In this document: one piece after another, positions 13,750 through 27,137 of the stretch
Layout: every line of letters starts with the position of its first letter
Numbering within the stretch: position 1 is the stretch's first letter
NCBI GenBank assembly: GCA_964006375.1
Contig: OZ023265.1
Span: forward strand, 166,868,118 to 166,932,117
From: Tillus elongatus
Lineage: Eukaryota > Arthropoda > Insecta > Coleoptera > Cleridae
DNA: 64,000 nt
Direction of reading: 5' to 3'
The notes under the pieces: model-generated
Databases searched by the model: none
The model's input: the letters and a program-made list of their open reading frames with translations, nothing else
Told to the model about the DNA's origin: nothing
Translations under genes and position numbers: made by a program

Positions 13750-16015
13750 TGAGATATTGTAGTTCTCAATGCGAGACTGACAAACAAGACAACCTCAAAT
13801 TCATTTATGGAAAAATATTTTAAACAAATGGACTGAGGTAAGAATTTAAACGCAAATTATAAATCATGATTTTCGGCTTCATCGCGGGGGGTTCTCCTCT
13901 TCCTTCAACATGCCTTAAACCACCCTCAATGCATCAACAAGAACAATATAAACAAGAACAATATAAACAAGAAAAATTTCTTCGGAACAACCCCCAAGAA
14001 AGTTGCGGGACCTGCGGTGAATAAGCGTTCTGGGCGAGGTTAACTGGATTTTAAGGAAGTATAGCTGCAAAATGGGTAAAAGGTAGCTTATAGAGGTCCA
14101 ACTTACCTGGTTTTTTCGAAGTTTTTTTTTTTTTTAATATCAACAACACACCACGAGGGCTTACAGCCTAAATACTATCGTACCGTGGGTGTTGACAAGG
14201 AGTAAAGAGGCAGCTTGTTAATTCTGAACTTGAAGGTTTGGAGGTTCGGAGGAGAAGGAAAAACATGTGCCGGCAAGGAATTCCACAGCTTGGAAGTCCT
14301 CGGGACAAAAGAGCGGGCATAACAAGATGTTCTAAGTCTGGTGACCTGGACAGTAAAAGGGTGCATTCGCTCTGTTCCCCTGGTAGATCTGTTGGGGGCA
14401 GCAGGTGGGGGAACTATGGAGGAAAGCTCCTCTGAGCAGTGCCCGTGCAGATATCTATAAAAGAGAGAGAGGTCACCAACGGCACGTCGGTGGGATGACA
14501 GCCTTTGGGTGAGGGTAGGGTCACCGATGAGACGTATAGCTCTCTTTTGAATGGATTCCAGGATAGCGAGTGTAGAAGCGGCAGCGGCACCCCAGATGTG
14601 GGAGCAGTATTCGAGGTTTGGCCTTATTTGTGAAGTATATAAGGTATAGAGATTAGCTGGTGAAAAGTATTTGCGAGCCCGGAAGAGGAAACCTAATTTC
14701 TTAGCAGCCGCTTCTGCAAATGATGTGACATGTTGGTGCCAATTAAGATTTCGATCCACGGAAATGCCAACAAGAGAAAAGGACTCATTACTTTGAATAA
14801 CTTGGTTGTTCATTATGATGGGTCTAGGGCTGGTGTATCTCTTGTGAGAAAGAAAGTAAGACTTAGTTTTGGTAGGGTTGAATTGTACAAGATTTCTACT
14901 TCCCCAGTCTAATATTTTTTGGAGATTCACGAAGACAGAACCTTCCATGAGTCTGCGGTCCTCATCTAATTGGGCTAAAGAGGCAGGCTTAGAATATTGT
15001 ATATTTGAATGGAGGGTGCTGTCGTCCGCGTAGCTGTGAACTGGGTTGGATGTGCTAGAGAGGAGGTCATTGATGTGAAGAAGAAACAAAGTAGGGGCTA
15101 AAGATGAACCTTGAGGAACTCCTGCATTAATTGGATACAGTTTGGAGGGATGGCCATCCACAACAACAGATATGGTCCTGTTGGAGAGGAAGTTTGCTGT
15201 CCAAGTACAAAGTTTTGGTGGTAGGCCATAGGCCGGGAGTTTATTATTACATCAAGTTTTCGCTCACTTTTTTTTTTTCATCTTCTTCTCCAGCCACTAC
15301 CCCTATTCACTCCTGATACTTTCTTAGGGGCCCTTTGCAAGAAATTTTTCTTGTGGTATGTGCATGCAGAAAAGGTTATAAGCTTTTTTCTGAAAAAAAA
15401 TTCTGTCCCCCGTGTGCTAAACGGAAAATTTACCAAAAATTTAATTTAATTTGCATGTACCTGCCAAATTATAAACTCAGCAGGTATGCTTCCTTATTAA
15501 TCGCTTGGATGATCCGTTTTAGTCAACTCAATCGGACCAGTTTCTGCAAACAAAATAACAGAAAGGTTTTCAAAAGAAATTTGTAGTTATTTTTCAAATC
15601 TACCCACGGTGCCATTATATGTATTTTACTATGTATGAAAACTGAAGATTCTTTAATGGGAAATTGAGTTATCAGCATTCGAAATATTTGTACGAAAGTT
15701 TGCTACCATAATGCACCTAAACTCTTTTCAACACATATTTACTATTACTGTACCCATACTTTTTGAAAATGAGATAAATAAAAACAATACAAACTTTTGA
15801 AATTAAAATTTTAATAATTTACACATCTGATTATATATGTAATTTAAACTGCTTTATGATATTATGTAGTTTCCCTTACTTCAAATGTTTCATAAAGAGC
15901 AAAAGCTAAGAGTAAAGAAAACCATAAATACCTAGGTACCCTAGGTACTATACTTACATTAGTTTGCGGTAGGTATATTTCTTCGCGAAATAGTTTTGTT
16001 TCACTTAAGTAATAC
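13750..16015 (-). repeat. Inverted-duplicate arm A, interrupted by a LINE
   Basis: Outside the LINE at 14124-15246, this interval is the inverse complement of 31975-33480. Landmarks: TGCATTGAGGGTGGTT and ATTGTTCTTGTTTAT near one end, CCTAGGTACCCTAGGTA near 15930 matching 32040-32060 at the other. Identity is visibly diverged, so these are old copies of one dispersed repeat that carries GCAAG-type terminal sequence (15685-15715) internally. Confidence 0.8.
14124..15246 (-). pseudogene. LINE reverse transcriptase, 5'-truncated (CR1/jockey-like)
   Basis: Open without a stop on the minus strand from about 15243 to 14175, about 355 codons: the C-terminal half of a LINE RT. Motifs: PPKLCTWTANFLSNR, PINAGVPQGSSLAPTLF (RT block 4/B), SYADDSTLHS (catalytic YADD, near 15025), LVGISVDRNLNWH, then the thumb/connector ending RTSKLWNSLPAHVFPSPP as in CR1/L2/Daphne-type LINEs. 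3' UTR is short and ends in a T-run on the + strand (poly-A like tail, 14124-14137). The N-terminal RT, endonuclease and ORF1 are missing through 5' truncation. The uninterrupted site at about 33142 shows where it inserted. The same family as 33600-35320, but this fragment keeps its frame open. Confidence 0.88.
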
Positions 16016-16907
16016 AATACCTACATGCATTGATTAAAAACCTAAATCTGATGTACATAACCACTTTCTTATTTGTTTGATTGGATGTTGGAATCATAAT
16101 ATACTAAATATATTAAAGTCACAGTGGACGACCAAAGGCATGTGTTAAAGTAATATTAAAATTAAAAGTTGGGTTATTATTTACCTACTATTTGTATTAA
16201 GCTTAGAATATACGTAGTTGTTTTATATTCTGAGATTCTAAGGTATTTGCGGAGTCGATTTCGAGGTTATGTTCAGAACGTACACGTTTCTCTCATGACT
16301 TCTTTCAGTTAACAAGTGACAAATAGTGGTGGTCTCAGATTTAACTAGAGAGATGGAGGTGGCTTTTAAATGCCGTGAAAATGAGAAGTTTAATACATAT
16401 ACATCATAAAACGTAGCTTTAGATTTCTTTTAAACAAATTGAATCACTTTCATTAAAATTTTTAATTATTTACATTTTTCTGATATCTACAGATTCAGAT
16501 TAGGGTTGTCGTAAATGGTAACCCCGCCGGTTGTTTATTGTAAAATATTTTCGTAGCCTGTCCGTTTAAAACTTAATTTGAAGGTTTTGTTCGCTATGGC
16601 AGCGGAACCCTGATTTATATGTCTCACCTTGTCTAACATTATAGGCATCCATTTAGAGGTAATTTCAGGTTATATCGTAGATTATGATTTTTGATTTAGT
16701 TATAACCTAAGATCTACTGAACCAGTTAAGTTCAAATTTGTTAGGTAGGACCACTTGTAAAATGTGTACGTGCTTGTAAAAATTTTAGTTTAATATTTCA
16801 AGTAATTAAAAAGACATTGCGTTTTCAAGAAGTTTTTGCATTTTTTTCTAAAAGTAGTTAAAGACCAAAACTATCTAACGAACTCATCCAAGTTAATAAC
16901 AAAAAAC
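16016..16907. other. Unique-looking AT-rich spacer
   Basis: No gene recognised. Near 16876 a scrap of S-type sequence (TAACGAACTCATCCAAG) precedes L2. Confidence 0.4.
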
Positions 16908-17890
16908 TCTGAACGCAGCAAGTGCGTTATGGAAGTGAATTTTCTTAAAATGTTTTTAATAGAAAATATGTCTCTTTAATGCAAGCAGAAATCAATTTGG
17001 TCACCGGTATAACCTATATAGTAGGAACAAAGTACCATATTTTACCAACATAACTTGTTTGAAAATAAACAAAAATTTTCCGAAAATAAACTTAAAACAT
17101 TTCCGAAAAAACTCGTTTCCTAGCTGACGAACCTTAGGTTAATAGCAATTTGCGTTATTGAATTTTGAAGCGTTTAATGCAAACTCGCTACTAAAACGTA
17201 CTTACTGCGTCTCGACTTTTTTTACAAACGCATCATATCTCGATGAAAAATGCAAAAAATGCAATACGGAATGCTAAAAAAAATGTAGGTATCACCAACG
17301 ACTCATGGGCCATCCTGTGGTTGTCAAAATAATTTTATAAAATGCAGGTCAAAACACCCTATAGGTAACGTATACAATTTTTTTATCGTATCTCGCATAA
17401 TATCAATTATATTGAGCTGTACCGTAGAAATGCGTCACACCGTATATATGTAAACAGGAAGTAAACCCGGATGTGGATTCTAGGGGGCCTAGTTTGTGCT
17501 CATTTGAAGAAATCTGTTTCGAATTCAAAAGCCGCGGTCTCCTCATTAACGAATTTTTTCTATGAAAATTTGCTAAAAATTATAGACCGCCAAACCAAAA
17601 TTTTAACTAAAACTACTTCCAAAGCATCAGAGAAAGTGTCTATTTGAAATGAATTTTCTGGAAATATTTTATTAAAATAAAGGGAAATGATGGTTTAAAC
17701 TGAAACTTAAGGGTTTGCAGAACACTCTTTACATAATCCGTATTTCCTTCAGGTTCTTTGCCTAAATGTTGCCAATTTGACGTTTCAAATCGCGACTTTT
17801 TACGTTTTGAGGAAAACCCCTTTTTTTTCTTTAAATGGCTCTAACATTTTTGTCTTTAAACTTACAGACCTAAATTTGGGTAAATTGTTC

Positions 17891-17980
<90 letters not shown>
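16908..17980 (+). mobile_element. GCAAG-family element L2
   Basis: Palindromic head 16908-17215 (left GAACGCAGCAAGTGCGTTA, right inverted copy diverged). In the body, at 17425-17575, it contains a complete-looking 3' block (GTGGATTCTAGGGGGCCTAG ... ATTTGCTAA) that L1 lacks at this position, then the usual long body and an (AT)n array at 17895-17980 where it stops. Confidence 0.7.
17895..17980. repeat. (AT)n microsatellite
   Basis: Array at the 3' limit of L2. Confidence 0.95.
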
Positions 17981-17985
<5 letters not shown>

Positions 17986-18189
17986 ATTGATATAGTTATG
18001 TGGTTTTTGCTGAGGTTTTTAGGTCCCACGATAGGGTTGCAATTGTTAAAATAGGAAAAAAGTATTTTTGGGTTTTATATAATGATTATTAAATATCTTA
18101 GTTTTTGCTTAGGTCTTATCTGTAAAATACTCTCTGAAATTTTATTGTGAAAATGTGTGTTTTAAATATATGTGTATTAGATATTTGAC

Positions 18190-18262
18190 GTACACCTTGG
18201 TGATGATCTTACTCTCAAATCAGGGAGCTTCTTAAGCTGGTGGGTTCAAGTCCGAAATATCT
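18190..18262 (+). other. Weak tRNA-like sequence
   Basis: GGGTTCAAGTCC (18241-18252) fits the pol III B-box consensus (GGTTCRANNCC), but the A-box side is poor and no cloverleaf was built. Followed by a T-rich run. It could be the remnant of a SINE head or chance. Confidence 0.25.
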
Positions 18263-19031
18263 TTGTTTATTTATTTTTTTAATTTTGAAATATATTACCC
18301 TAGGATCTTTGCTTAAAATACTTATAGATATATATGTATGTATTAAAGAAAACAAAGCAAAAGTCCTTATATGCTTACAGAAATTGAATATTTATTGAAA
18401 TATTGAAATTAACAAAACCTAATCCTTATTTACTACATATAATATGGTTTTTACTATTTAATTTAGTGCTTTGTTTTTTTTTATATCTTCTTTTATATCA
18501 AGAAAAAAAACTGAACAATACTATTTATTTAAATTAGCGAAGACTTGTATATGTATTTATACTTTAATTTCATGCACTTCCTAGATCAAGACGAAACCTA
18601 TTGGCATAAGTGTTATTTCTACTACACTGTATTATGGCGTACAGTCAATATACGAGACCTTCACAAGCTGATTACTGTTGGTTAGAGCCCAAGAGATGGC
18701 CCTGTAAACGTCTCGATATTTTAATTACTAGCTAAAATGATTGCCTTCTCGCTGAACCCGCTGTATTTTCTCCTGATTCACGAAAGTTTTTTGTAAATTG
18801 TTTATCACCCCTTTCAAAACTGTGGACATATCTCACTATAAGTGTAAGTGTTTTATTAACTTTACTCACAGTTTATTTTCTGGCCTGTTTCTGCACTTCC
18901 GTGTCGTGACTCCAGTCGATTGTTTACTTCAACCTAGAGATAATCCTACTGTTTTTAAACTTCTTTCCAATTTTTTGTTTGTTTTTAATCTCTTTCTAAT
19001 ACAAAAAATTCAATCAATAAAAACTTTGAAG
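18263..19031. other. AT-rich spacer, nothing recognised
   Basis: A 121-residue open frame near 18798-19163 has low-complexity, Phe/Asn/Leu-rich content and its end is repeated in the duplication; not credited as a gene. Confidence 0.4.
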
Positions 19032-19757
19032 CAAAATTTCCCCGTCTTATATTTTAATCAAAATTTTCTCAACCCTCAGTTCTTAATAACAATTTTCAAT
19101 GTGATGATTTTATCAAAATTTTTCCCTCTGTTTATTAATTTTCTTTGTAACCAGCGTAACTAATCAAAAAAACTGCTTTATGCCTGCTTCAAATAAAATA
19201 TCCTAACAAATTTTAACACAATAATCCTTATCCATCATCTCCTCGGATACATACTTCTCATTGTTGTTAGTCAATGACAGAATAATTAACCTAACTATAA
19301 TTTTAGTGTCAGTTTGACGTCTGTCCTAAATATATGTATAAAAAAAACAGCTGACTTACATCTAGGTTATGACATGACATTCCTTAATTTATCACTCAAA
19401 TTTTGACATCTTACTATTCTTAAAGCTAACAACAATAACACGATAAATTTCCTAATTCTACTCAACACAACGACGTATTATAAGTCATTGACTCAACATG
19501 AACAGCTTAACCTACCTAAAAACTACTTATACAGTTTGTATTGTCCATTATTTACATTCTATTGCTTTATAGTCTTTGTATCTTATATCTAGATTACATG
19601 ACATTCTTACTTTTAGCAAACAATATCCTTAATTCTAACAAACAATAACATCTTAAATTACATAACAGCTAGCAAACAATAATACCTTAAACTATCTAAT
19701 TAAACTTGTCATACATTCCTAATGTTCAACACATTTACACTTGCCTTGCCTCCTTTT

Positions 19758-19864
<107 letters not shown>

Positions 19865-20010
19865 GTAAAATTTAGTTTCTCCCTGCCTTACAGTGCAAAA
19901 ACATTGCATACACCAAAGGTAAGTTGTTGTTTGTGTTTAGTATAATTTGTGGTAAAAATGTGTTTATGTATGTGTATATATGTATATGTGGCCCCCTTTA
20001 GTAACCATAT

Positions 20011-20012
<2 letters not shown>

Positions 20013-20093
<81 letters not shown>

Positions 20094-20217
20094 ATTGAAA
20101 CTGACCCTGGATATGGGTTCTAGGGGGGCAATATCGCGCTCATTTGAAGCAATTTTTTCCACATTCAAAAGTCGGGATCTCCACGTTAGTGATTTTTTTA
20201 AAAGAAAATTCACTCAA
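20013..20217 (+). mobile_element. GCAAG-family 3' end with (AT)n
   Basis: (AT)n 20013-20091 followed by TTGAAACTGACCCTGGATA and the terminal hairpin (TTAGTGATTTTTTTAAAAG then AAAATTCACT). No matching head immediately upstream. Duplicated at 21462-21660. Confidence 0.7.
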
Positions 20218-21207
20218 ACAAGCACTTGTGAAGCCACGGGAAAAGGCTACGACTGTATTAAATATAGAACGGTTTCACTGAGTTAGGGCAAGAACAAACA
20301 ACCAGATATGCTATTCAAATTGAATTAGGTCTTAAAATTTTCATCTCCTCTTTATTAAATTATCTTTTATACAAAAACTAGATAACTGTAAAGTGAAATG
20401 ATACTAAAAAAATTGATAAAAAACTCTGGACGCAGCAAGTGCGTTATGGTAGTGAATTTTCATAAAAATGTTTTTAATTGCAAAATTTCCCCGTCTTATA
20501 TTTTAATCAAAATTTTCTCAACCCTCAGTTCTTAATAACAATTTTCAATGTGATGATTTTATCAAAATTTTTCCCTCTGTTTATTAATTTTCTTTGTAAC
20601 CAGCGTAACTAATCAAAAAAACTGCTTTATGCCTGCTTCAAATAAAATATCCTAACAAATTTTAACACAATAATCCTTATCCATCATCTCCTCGGATACA
20701 TACTTCTCATTGTTGTTAGTCAATGACAGAATAATTAACCTAACTATAATTTTAGTGTCAGTTTGACGTCTGTCCTAAATATATGTATAAAAAAAACAGC
20801 TGACTTACATCTAGGTTATGACATGACATTCCTTAATTTATCACTCAAATTTTGACATCTTACTATTCTTAAAGCTAACAACAATAACACGATAAATTTC
20901 CTAATTCTACTCAACACAACGACGTATTATAAGTCATTGACTCAACATGAACAGCTTAACCTACCTAAAAACTACTTATACAGTTTGTATTGTCCATTAT
21001 TTACATTCTATTGCTTTATAGTCTTTGTATCTTATATCTAGATTACATGACATTCTTACTTTTAGCAAACAATATCCTTAATTCTAACAAACAATAACAT
21101 CTTAAATTACATAACAGCTAGCAAACAATAATACCTTAAACTATCTAATTAAACTTGTCATACATTCCTAATGTTCAACACATTTACACTTGCCTTGCCT
21201 CCTTTTA

Positions 21208-21313
<106 letters not shown>

Positions 21314-21459
21314 GTAAAATTTAGTTTCTCCCTGCCTTACAGTGCAAAAACATTGCATACACCAAAGGTAAGTTGTTGTTTGTGTTTAGTATAATTTGTG
21401 GTAAAAATGTGTTTATGTATGTGTATATATGTATATGTGGCCCCCTTTAGTAACCATAT

Positions 21460-21461
<2 letters not shown>

Positions 21462-21536
<75 letters not shown>

Positions 21537-21660
21537 ATTGAAACTGACCCTGGATATGGGTTCTAGGGGGGCAATATCGCGCTCATTTGAAGCAATTTTT
21601 TCCACATTCAAAAGTCGGGATCTCCACGTTAGTGATTTTTTTAAAAGAAAATTCACTCAA
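21462..21660 (+). mobile_element. GCAAG-family 3' end with (AT)n, duplicate
   Basis: Counterpart of 20013-20217; the (AT)n array (21462-21534) is about 6 bp shorter. Confidence 0.7.
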
Positions 21661-21867
21661 ACAAGCACTTGTGAAGCCACGGGAAAAGGCTACGACTGTA
21701 TTAAATATAGAACGGTTTCACTGAGTTAGGGCAAGAACAAACAACCAGATATGCTATTCAAATTGAATTAGGTCTTAAAATTTTCATCTCCTCTTTATTA
21801 AATTATCTTTTATACAAAAACTAGATAACTGTAAAGTGAAATGATACTAAAAAAATTGATAAAAAAC

Positions 21868-23240
<1,373 letters not shown>

Positions 23241-23254
23241 AAGCAAAGTCACTA

Positions 23255-23338
23255 AGCAGAATTAGAACTCGTCACCTGGGAGTCGATTATACGATGTAAA
23301 GTGACCACTGTACACCTAGCCCACTGAGCTACGCACTA
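23255..23338 (-). other. tRNA-like head, probably a decayed SINE
   Basis: On the minus strand: TAGCTCAGTGGGCTAGG (A-box-like, 23315-23331) and GAGTTCTAATTCTG (B-box-like, 23258-23271), 45 bp apart as in a tRNA. The stems do not obviously close, so a functional tRNA is unlikely. A related sequence in plus orientation lies at 46118-46200, sharing TTCTAATCT/TTCTAATTCT and TTAGTGACT. It abuts the 3' end of the long element. Confidence 0.5.
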
Positions 23339-23340
23339 TA

Positions 23341-23569
23341 TGCATTTACCAGCAGGAATATCCTATTGTTCAAAGTTTTACAATTTACATAAAACCATTT
23401 TGTTTTGCAATAGATTGTTGCTTATATTTTAACGAAATCAAGAAAAATAACGACTGAGACACATATCTAGGAGCTTGTCAGTCATTTCTTATAGTATTTT
23501 TCACTCACATTCTGATAAATTATTTTTTACGTTTTTAACTTTCTTGAATGAGATTTAATTAATTAGAAA
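23341..23569. other. Short AT-rich spacer
   Basis: Nothing recognised. Confidence 0.3.
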
Positions 23570-23852
23570 TTAATTTACCCCTAACTTTTTTGTCTTTTAA
23601 GGTATAGATCTGAATTTTGGTACATAGGATACTCTCAGAAATCAGCGTACGAAATATGGTTGCCCTCACTTTGTTATTTCCAGAGATATAATTTTTTTCG
23701 AAAGAAAACACAACATTTTCCGGGAAAACTTGGGCCGATTTTTCTGACTAACGAACTTGTGGAAGCCACTGACAAAAGGAAGGTATCTGCAAAATTTGAT
23801 TAAAATCGGACTCTTATTTTTTGAGTTATCGGTGTGATACATCGGTTAAAAC

Positions 23853-23950
<98 letters not shown>

Positions 23951-24072
23951 GTTTTAACTGATGTTGGATTTGGGTTCTAGGTTCCCTAATTCGCGCTCGT
24001 TTGAAGAAATTTTCTAAATGTCTCACCATCGATACCTCCCTGTTAGTGAATTTTCTTAATGAAAATTACCTG
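23570..24072 (+). mobile_element. GCAAG-family 3' half with palindromic (AT)n core
   Basis: Body block (ATATGGTTGCCCTCACTTTG, 23659), TTTTTTGAGTTATCGGTGTG, then an (AT)n array (23856-23947) whose flanks are inverse complements: CATCGGTTAAAACGTTTATA left and TATAAACGTTTTAACTGATG right. Ends with the 3' block and a degraded hairpin near 24070. Confidence 0.65.
23856..23947. repeat. (AT)n microsatellite
   Basis: Core of the palindrome described for 23570-24072. Confidence 0.95.
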
Positions 24073-24840
24073 AAAGTGAGATTTGTTTGCACCTCAGTAG
24101 GTTTGTCCGCCATTATCTAAAACTTACGACGATAATAAGAGATAAATTTGATAGTATGGGCAACGTAAAAATTCAACTTCACTTATTAGTTTAATATTTG
24201 TGTAACTAGTAATCAACGACTACTGGTCTTGTTCGTAATGTTTTATGTGTTTGAGACACGCAAGAGAAAAGCCCATGTTCGGCTATGTCAAAACAACTCG
24301 AGTTGTTTGATCAACACTTAGCGTTTCCTGTTTCCATGAGTTATATGGCCAATAACAACTGGTAACTGCACTATTAATTCAATATTCTTCTCTTAGCTGA
24401 TAGTTGTGTTAGCAAATGTATCACCCAAGCAATCTACTATTGAACTACGCAGACATATTATTTGCTATACCAGGTGGTTTATTGGATCAGGTTAACTAAA
24501 TAGAGCTTTTATTCTTGCTTTTGTGTATTTCCTATTATAAACAATGAGACGCGATTAGTTATTAATTTTTTAGGTTTTGTAGCGAAATTCCGCAATCGGA
24601 TGAATTTATTTTTTTACTGTTAATGTTTGCAATAAATTTTAGAACCAAATCATTTTGGAATAGAGAATGAAGAGATCTTTCAAGTACGCTATCACAAGAC
24701 CCTACTTCGTATTTAAAAATTTGGGGGTTGCAACTGTCACTCGATGGGGATTGAACGTAGGGGTCAAGTTTTAACTTGCAGGATGTCTTTTTTTATCTGA
24801 AACAAAAAGTACAATCACCTCAAAAACCACAAAAATTATA
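24073..24840. other. Spacer, nothing recognised
   Basis: No coding frame or known repeat end seen. Confidence 0.4.
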
Positions 24841-24854
24841 ACAGAGAGTTATGC

Positions 24855-24900
24855 GCTAGATACGTATTTCGACAACGAAGTTGTCTTCATCACTTAGCTG
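24855..24900 (-). ncRNA. Hammerhead-like motif at the 3' side of PLE 2
   Basis: Minus strand reads TGATGA, A, hairpin GACAAC-TTC-GTTGTC, GAAATACGTATC. This has the two core strands of a hammerhead (CUGAUGA with C replaced by G; GAAA), one unpaired base before stem II, and a tiny stem III (ATA-CG-TAT) before a C cleavage position. Stem I is weak. PLEs are known to carry hammerhead ribozymes, and a PLE on the same strand ends just upstream (25150). Activity is doubtful because of the core substitution. Confidence 0.5.
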
Positions 24901-24959
24901 TCGCTAAGCTAACTGTATGGGCAAAATTATCCAATTATATACCTAAACTATACACTAAA

Positions 24960-25112
24960 AATGATGTAATCCCGATGATGCAATACCGGATGATGATGAA
25001 ATACCGGATGACGCAACACCGGATGATGCAATATAAGATGCCTCAGTACCGGATGCTGTAATACCGGATGATGTAAGACCGAATGATGTAACACCGGGTG
25101 ACGTAACTCAAG
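24960..25112. repeat. 15-bp minisatellite
   Basis: About ten units like CCGGATGATGTAATA. On the minus strand it gives a pentapeptide pattern (HPVLH), a by-product of the 15-bp period. Lies between the PLE 2 coding remnant and its hammerhead-like motif, i.e. in its 3' UTR. Confidence 0.85.
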
Positions 25113-25149
25113 GACTATTGTTGTGTTAGTGGATACGTCCAACCGGTTG

Positions 25150-26740
25150 TATCTATGTTGAAAACCACCATGGATTATTTTGTGCTATTTCTAAAAGTGC
25201 TAAATTAACCGGACCCATGTCTGAATTCATAAAACTCTGTGGATTCACCTTGCGAATTTCCAAACTTTTCAAAGCATCTAACTTGCGATAATCAGTGATT
25301 GCCTTCAACGACTTAAGATTACTATCGCCTACCTTATGTCGCGAGTCAATCATCTGTTAGGCAACGAAAGATTTTTCTGCTCTATTGAATCTGAAATGAG
25401 CTATGTGCTTTTTGAGTCTCGTTATTTTTAATCTCCGCGGTTGCCCAATGTAGATTTTCTCGCAATTATTACAAGATATTTGATAAATGTCCGATTTTTA
25501 TCGGAATTTAATAGTATCCTTTGGTCCACCCAAAAGGCTCTTCAAATTAGTAACTTTATAAACAACCATCAACTCGTTACCTTTGAATATTTTCTCTAAC
25601 ACTTTTGTAAGAAAAGGATAGGCATGAAGTACAGTAAATTTTTGGGTGGTTTATCAGTTTCAGGCTTCAATGTCGTAGTAAGTAACCTCCAAACAAGAAA
25701 GCTCCAACTCGAGATTTTCTGACCGAAAGGATTATTTAAATCTGATGGTATAAAGAGATTTGTAGAAGTTTCTTTCCTATAAATGTCAAATTCTAACCTA
25801 TCTATAGTTTTGTGACAAGAGTATCAAGGAACGGTAATTGGTCGTTGTTCTCTATTTCGCAAGTAAACTTGATTGAAGGAAATCTAGTGTTCAACTTATT
25901 AACAATATTATTGATGTTATCTTTACTCAGGTCAAATATGGCAAAAATATCCTCGGTATATCTCAATCAGACCCTCGGAAAATACTCCACCGCCCCAGCA
26001 AAGTCACACTCAAGTCGGCTCATGAAGAGTTCGTCAACGAAGGGAGACACTGGGTTTCCCATTGTGGTTCCCTCCGTCTGCCGATAAAACTTCCCACCGA
26101 CTCGAAGGAAACTCTCAGGCATGCATAGTGAAGTTAACTCAATATATTCCTCCACCTGCATGCCCGATAACTGGTTATCATGAAGCATGTCCCGAAGATA
26201 CTGAAGAGCTATATCGATAGAGATGCTGGAGAACAACGACTTGACATCAAAAGAGAGCAGTACTTTTAACTTTATATCGTTGATTCTATTACTGAATTCA
26301 ATGTAATTTTTCACCGAAAAACTAGGAGGTTGAATTTCCAATCTACTGAGCTCTTTCGATAACCATTTGGAAAGTTCATAAGTCGGGAAACAGATACTGG
26401 AGATTATTGCTCTCATTTCATTCCCCGGCTTATGGACCTTCGGAAGGCAATACATGCAAGGTATAATTTGATTGGATAAGGTGACCCTCCTTCTCGTATT
26501 CCTATCTATTAAATTAACGCAACTTTTGATTGTACTTTTAAACTGAGTTTTCATACCAGGAAGACGCTCTTTTGTAATTTCCCGATAAGGAACGGTTTTG
26601 AATAGATTTTCTACTCTATCAAAGTATTCGACCTTATCGAGAATAGCAATTTTGTTGCTTTTACCTGTTTTCGAATGGAAACAATATTTCCTCCTTAAAT
26701 CTCTTACAGTTCGCGTTTCGCTTTTTGTGAATTTTGTTTT
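25150..26740 (-). pseudogene. Penelope-like element 2, RT and GIY-YIG remnant
   Basis: Reading the minus strand from about 26720: KSNKIAILDKVEYFDRV (PLE N-terminal block), then an open frame of 195 residues (26554-25967) with CMYCLPKVHKPG, LLSFDVKSLFSSI (RT motif A) and TTMGNPVSPF (motif B). A stop follows and the next segment reads LRYTEDIFAIF, where the family has YVDD: the catalytic YxDD is altered to YTED. Further stops and shifts lead to a GIY-YIG endonuclease remnant near 25490-25400 (DIYQISCNNCEKIYIGQ) and a C-terminal frame (25353-25153) ending NNPWWFST. The 5' end is cut by repeat sequence at 26728. Order RT then GIY-YIG is diagnostic of Penelope/Poseidon-type PLEs. Confidence 0.88.
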
Positions 26741-26832
26741 AAAAAAATCACTAATGAGAAGATCGCGACTTGTGAATTGTGAAAAAAATTCTTCAAACCA
26801 GAGCTATTTAGGACTCCTGGAAACCAAATCCG

Positions 26833-26835
<3 letters not shown>

Positions 26836-26889
<54 letters not shown>
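26836..26889. repeat. (AT)n microsatellite
   Basis: First array of the head-to-head pair. Confidence 0.95.
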
Positions 26890-26891
<2 letters not shown>

Positions 26892-26917
26892 TCTGAAACC
26901 GACCTCAGATAGGGTAT

Positions 26918-26921
26918 GTAC

Positions 26922-27014
<93 letters not shown>
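26918..27014. repeat. (ACAT)n(AT)n microsatellite
   Basis: Second array of the head-to-head pair, beginning with an ACAT run. Confidence 0.95.
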
Positions 27015-27015
<1 letters not shown>

Positions 27016-27137
27016 CTTTAACGGACCTTGCCTTGGGTTCTAGGGACCCAAATTCGCGCTCATCTGAAAAAAATTTTTTAAAAGCTTTTCATCGTGACCT
27101 CTCTATTATTGAATTTTTCTTAATGAAAATTCGCTAA

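Larger units (their letters stand above)
26728..27137. mobile_element. Two GCAAG-family 3' ends arranged head to head
   Basis: At 26728-26800 the inverse complement of the 3' block appears (AAAATCACTAATGAGAAGAT), and at 27014-27135 the same block in plus orientation ending ATTCGCTAA. Between them lie two (AT)n arrays (26836-26889, 26935-27014) separated by an (ACAT)n run. This looks like an inverted pair of element ends. Confidence 0.65.

Noticed and set aside
14238..14435. Plus-strand frames across 14.2-15.3 kb
   Set aside because: Antisense shadows of the minus-strand LINE reverse transcriptase.
18798..19163. 121-residue plus-strand frame
   Set aside because: Low complexity, no domain, and its 3' portion is part of a duplicated non-coding block.
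23255..23338. Functional tRNA gene
   Set aside because: A- and B-box-like segments are present but the acceptor and T stems do not pair convincingly.
24948..25142. Minus-strand HPVLH repeat protein
   Set aside because: By-product of a 15-bp minisatellite in the PLE 2 3' region; sister units are not conserved as protein.
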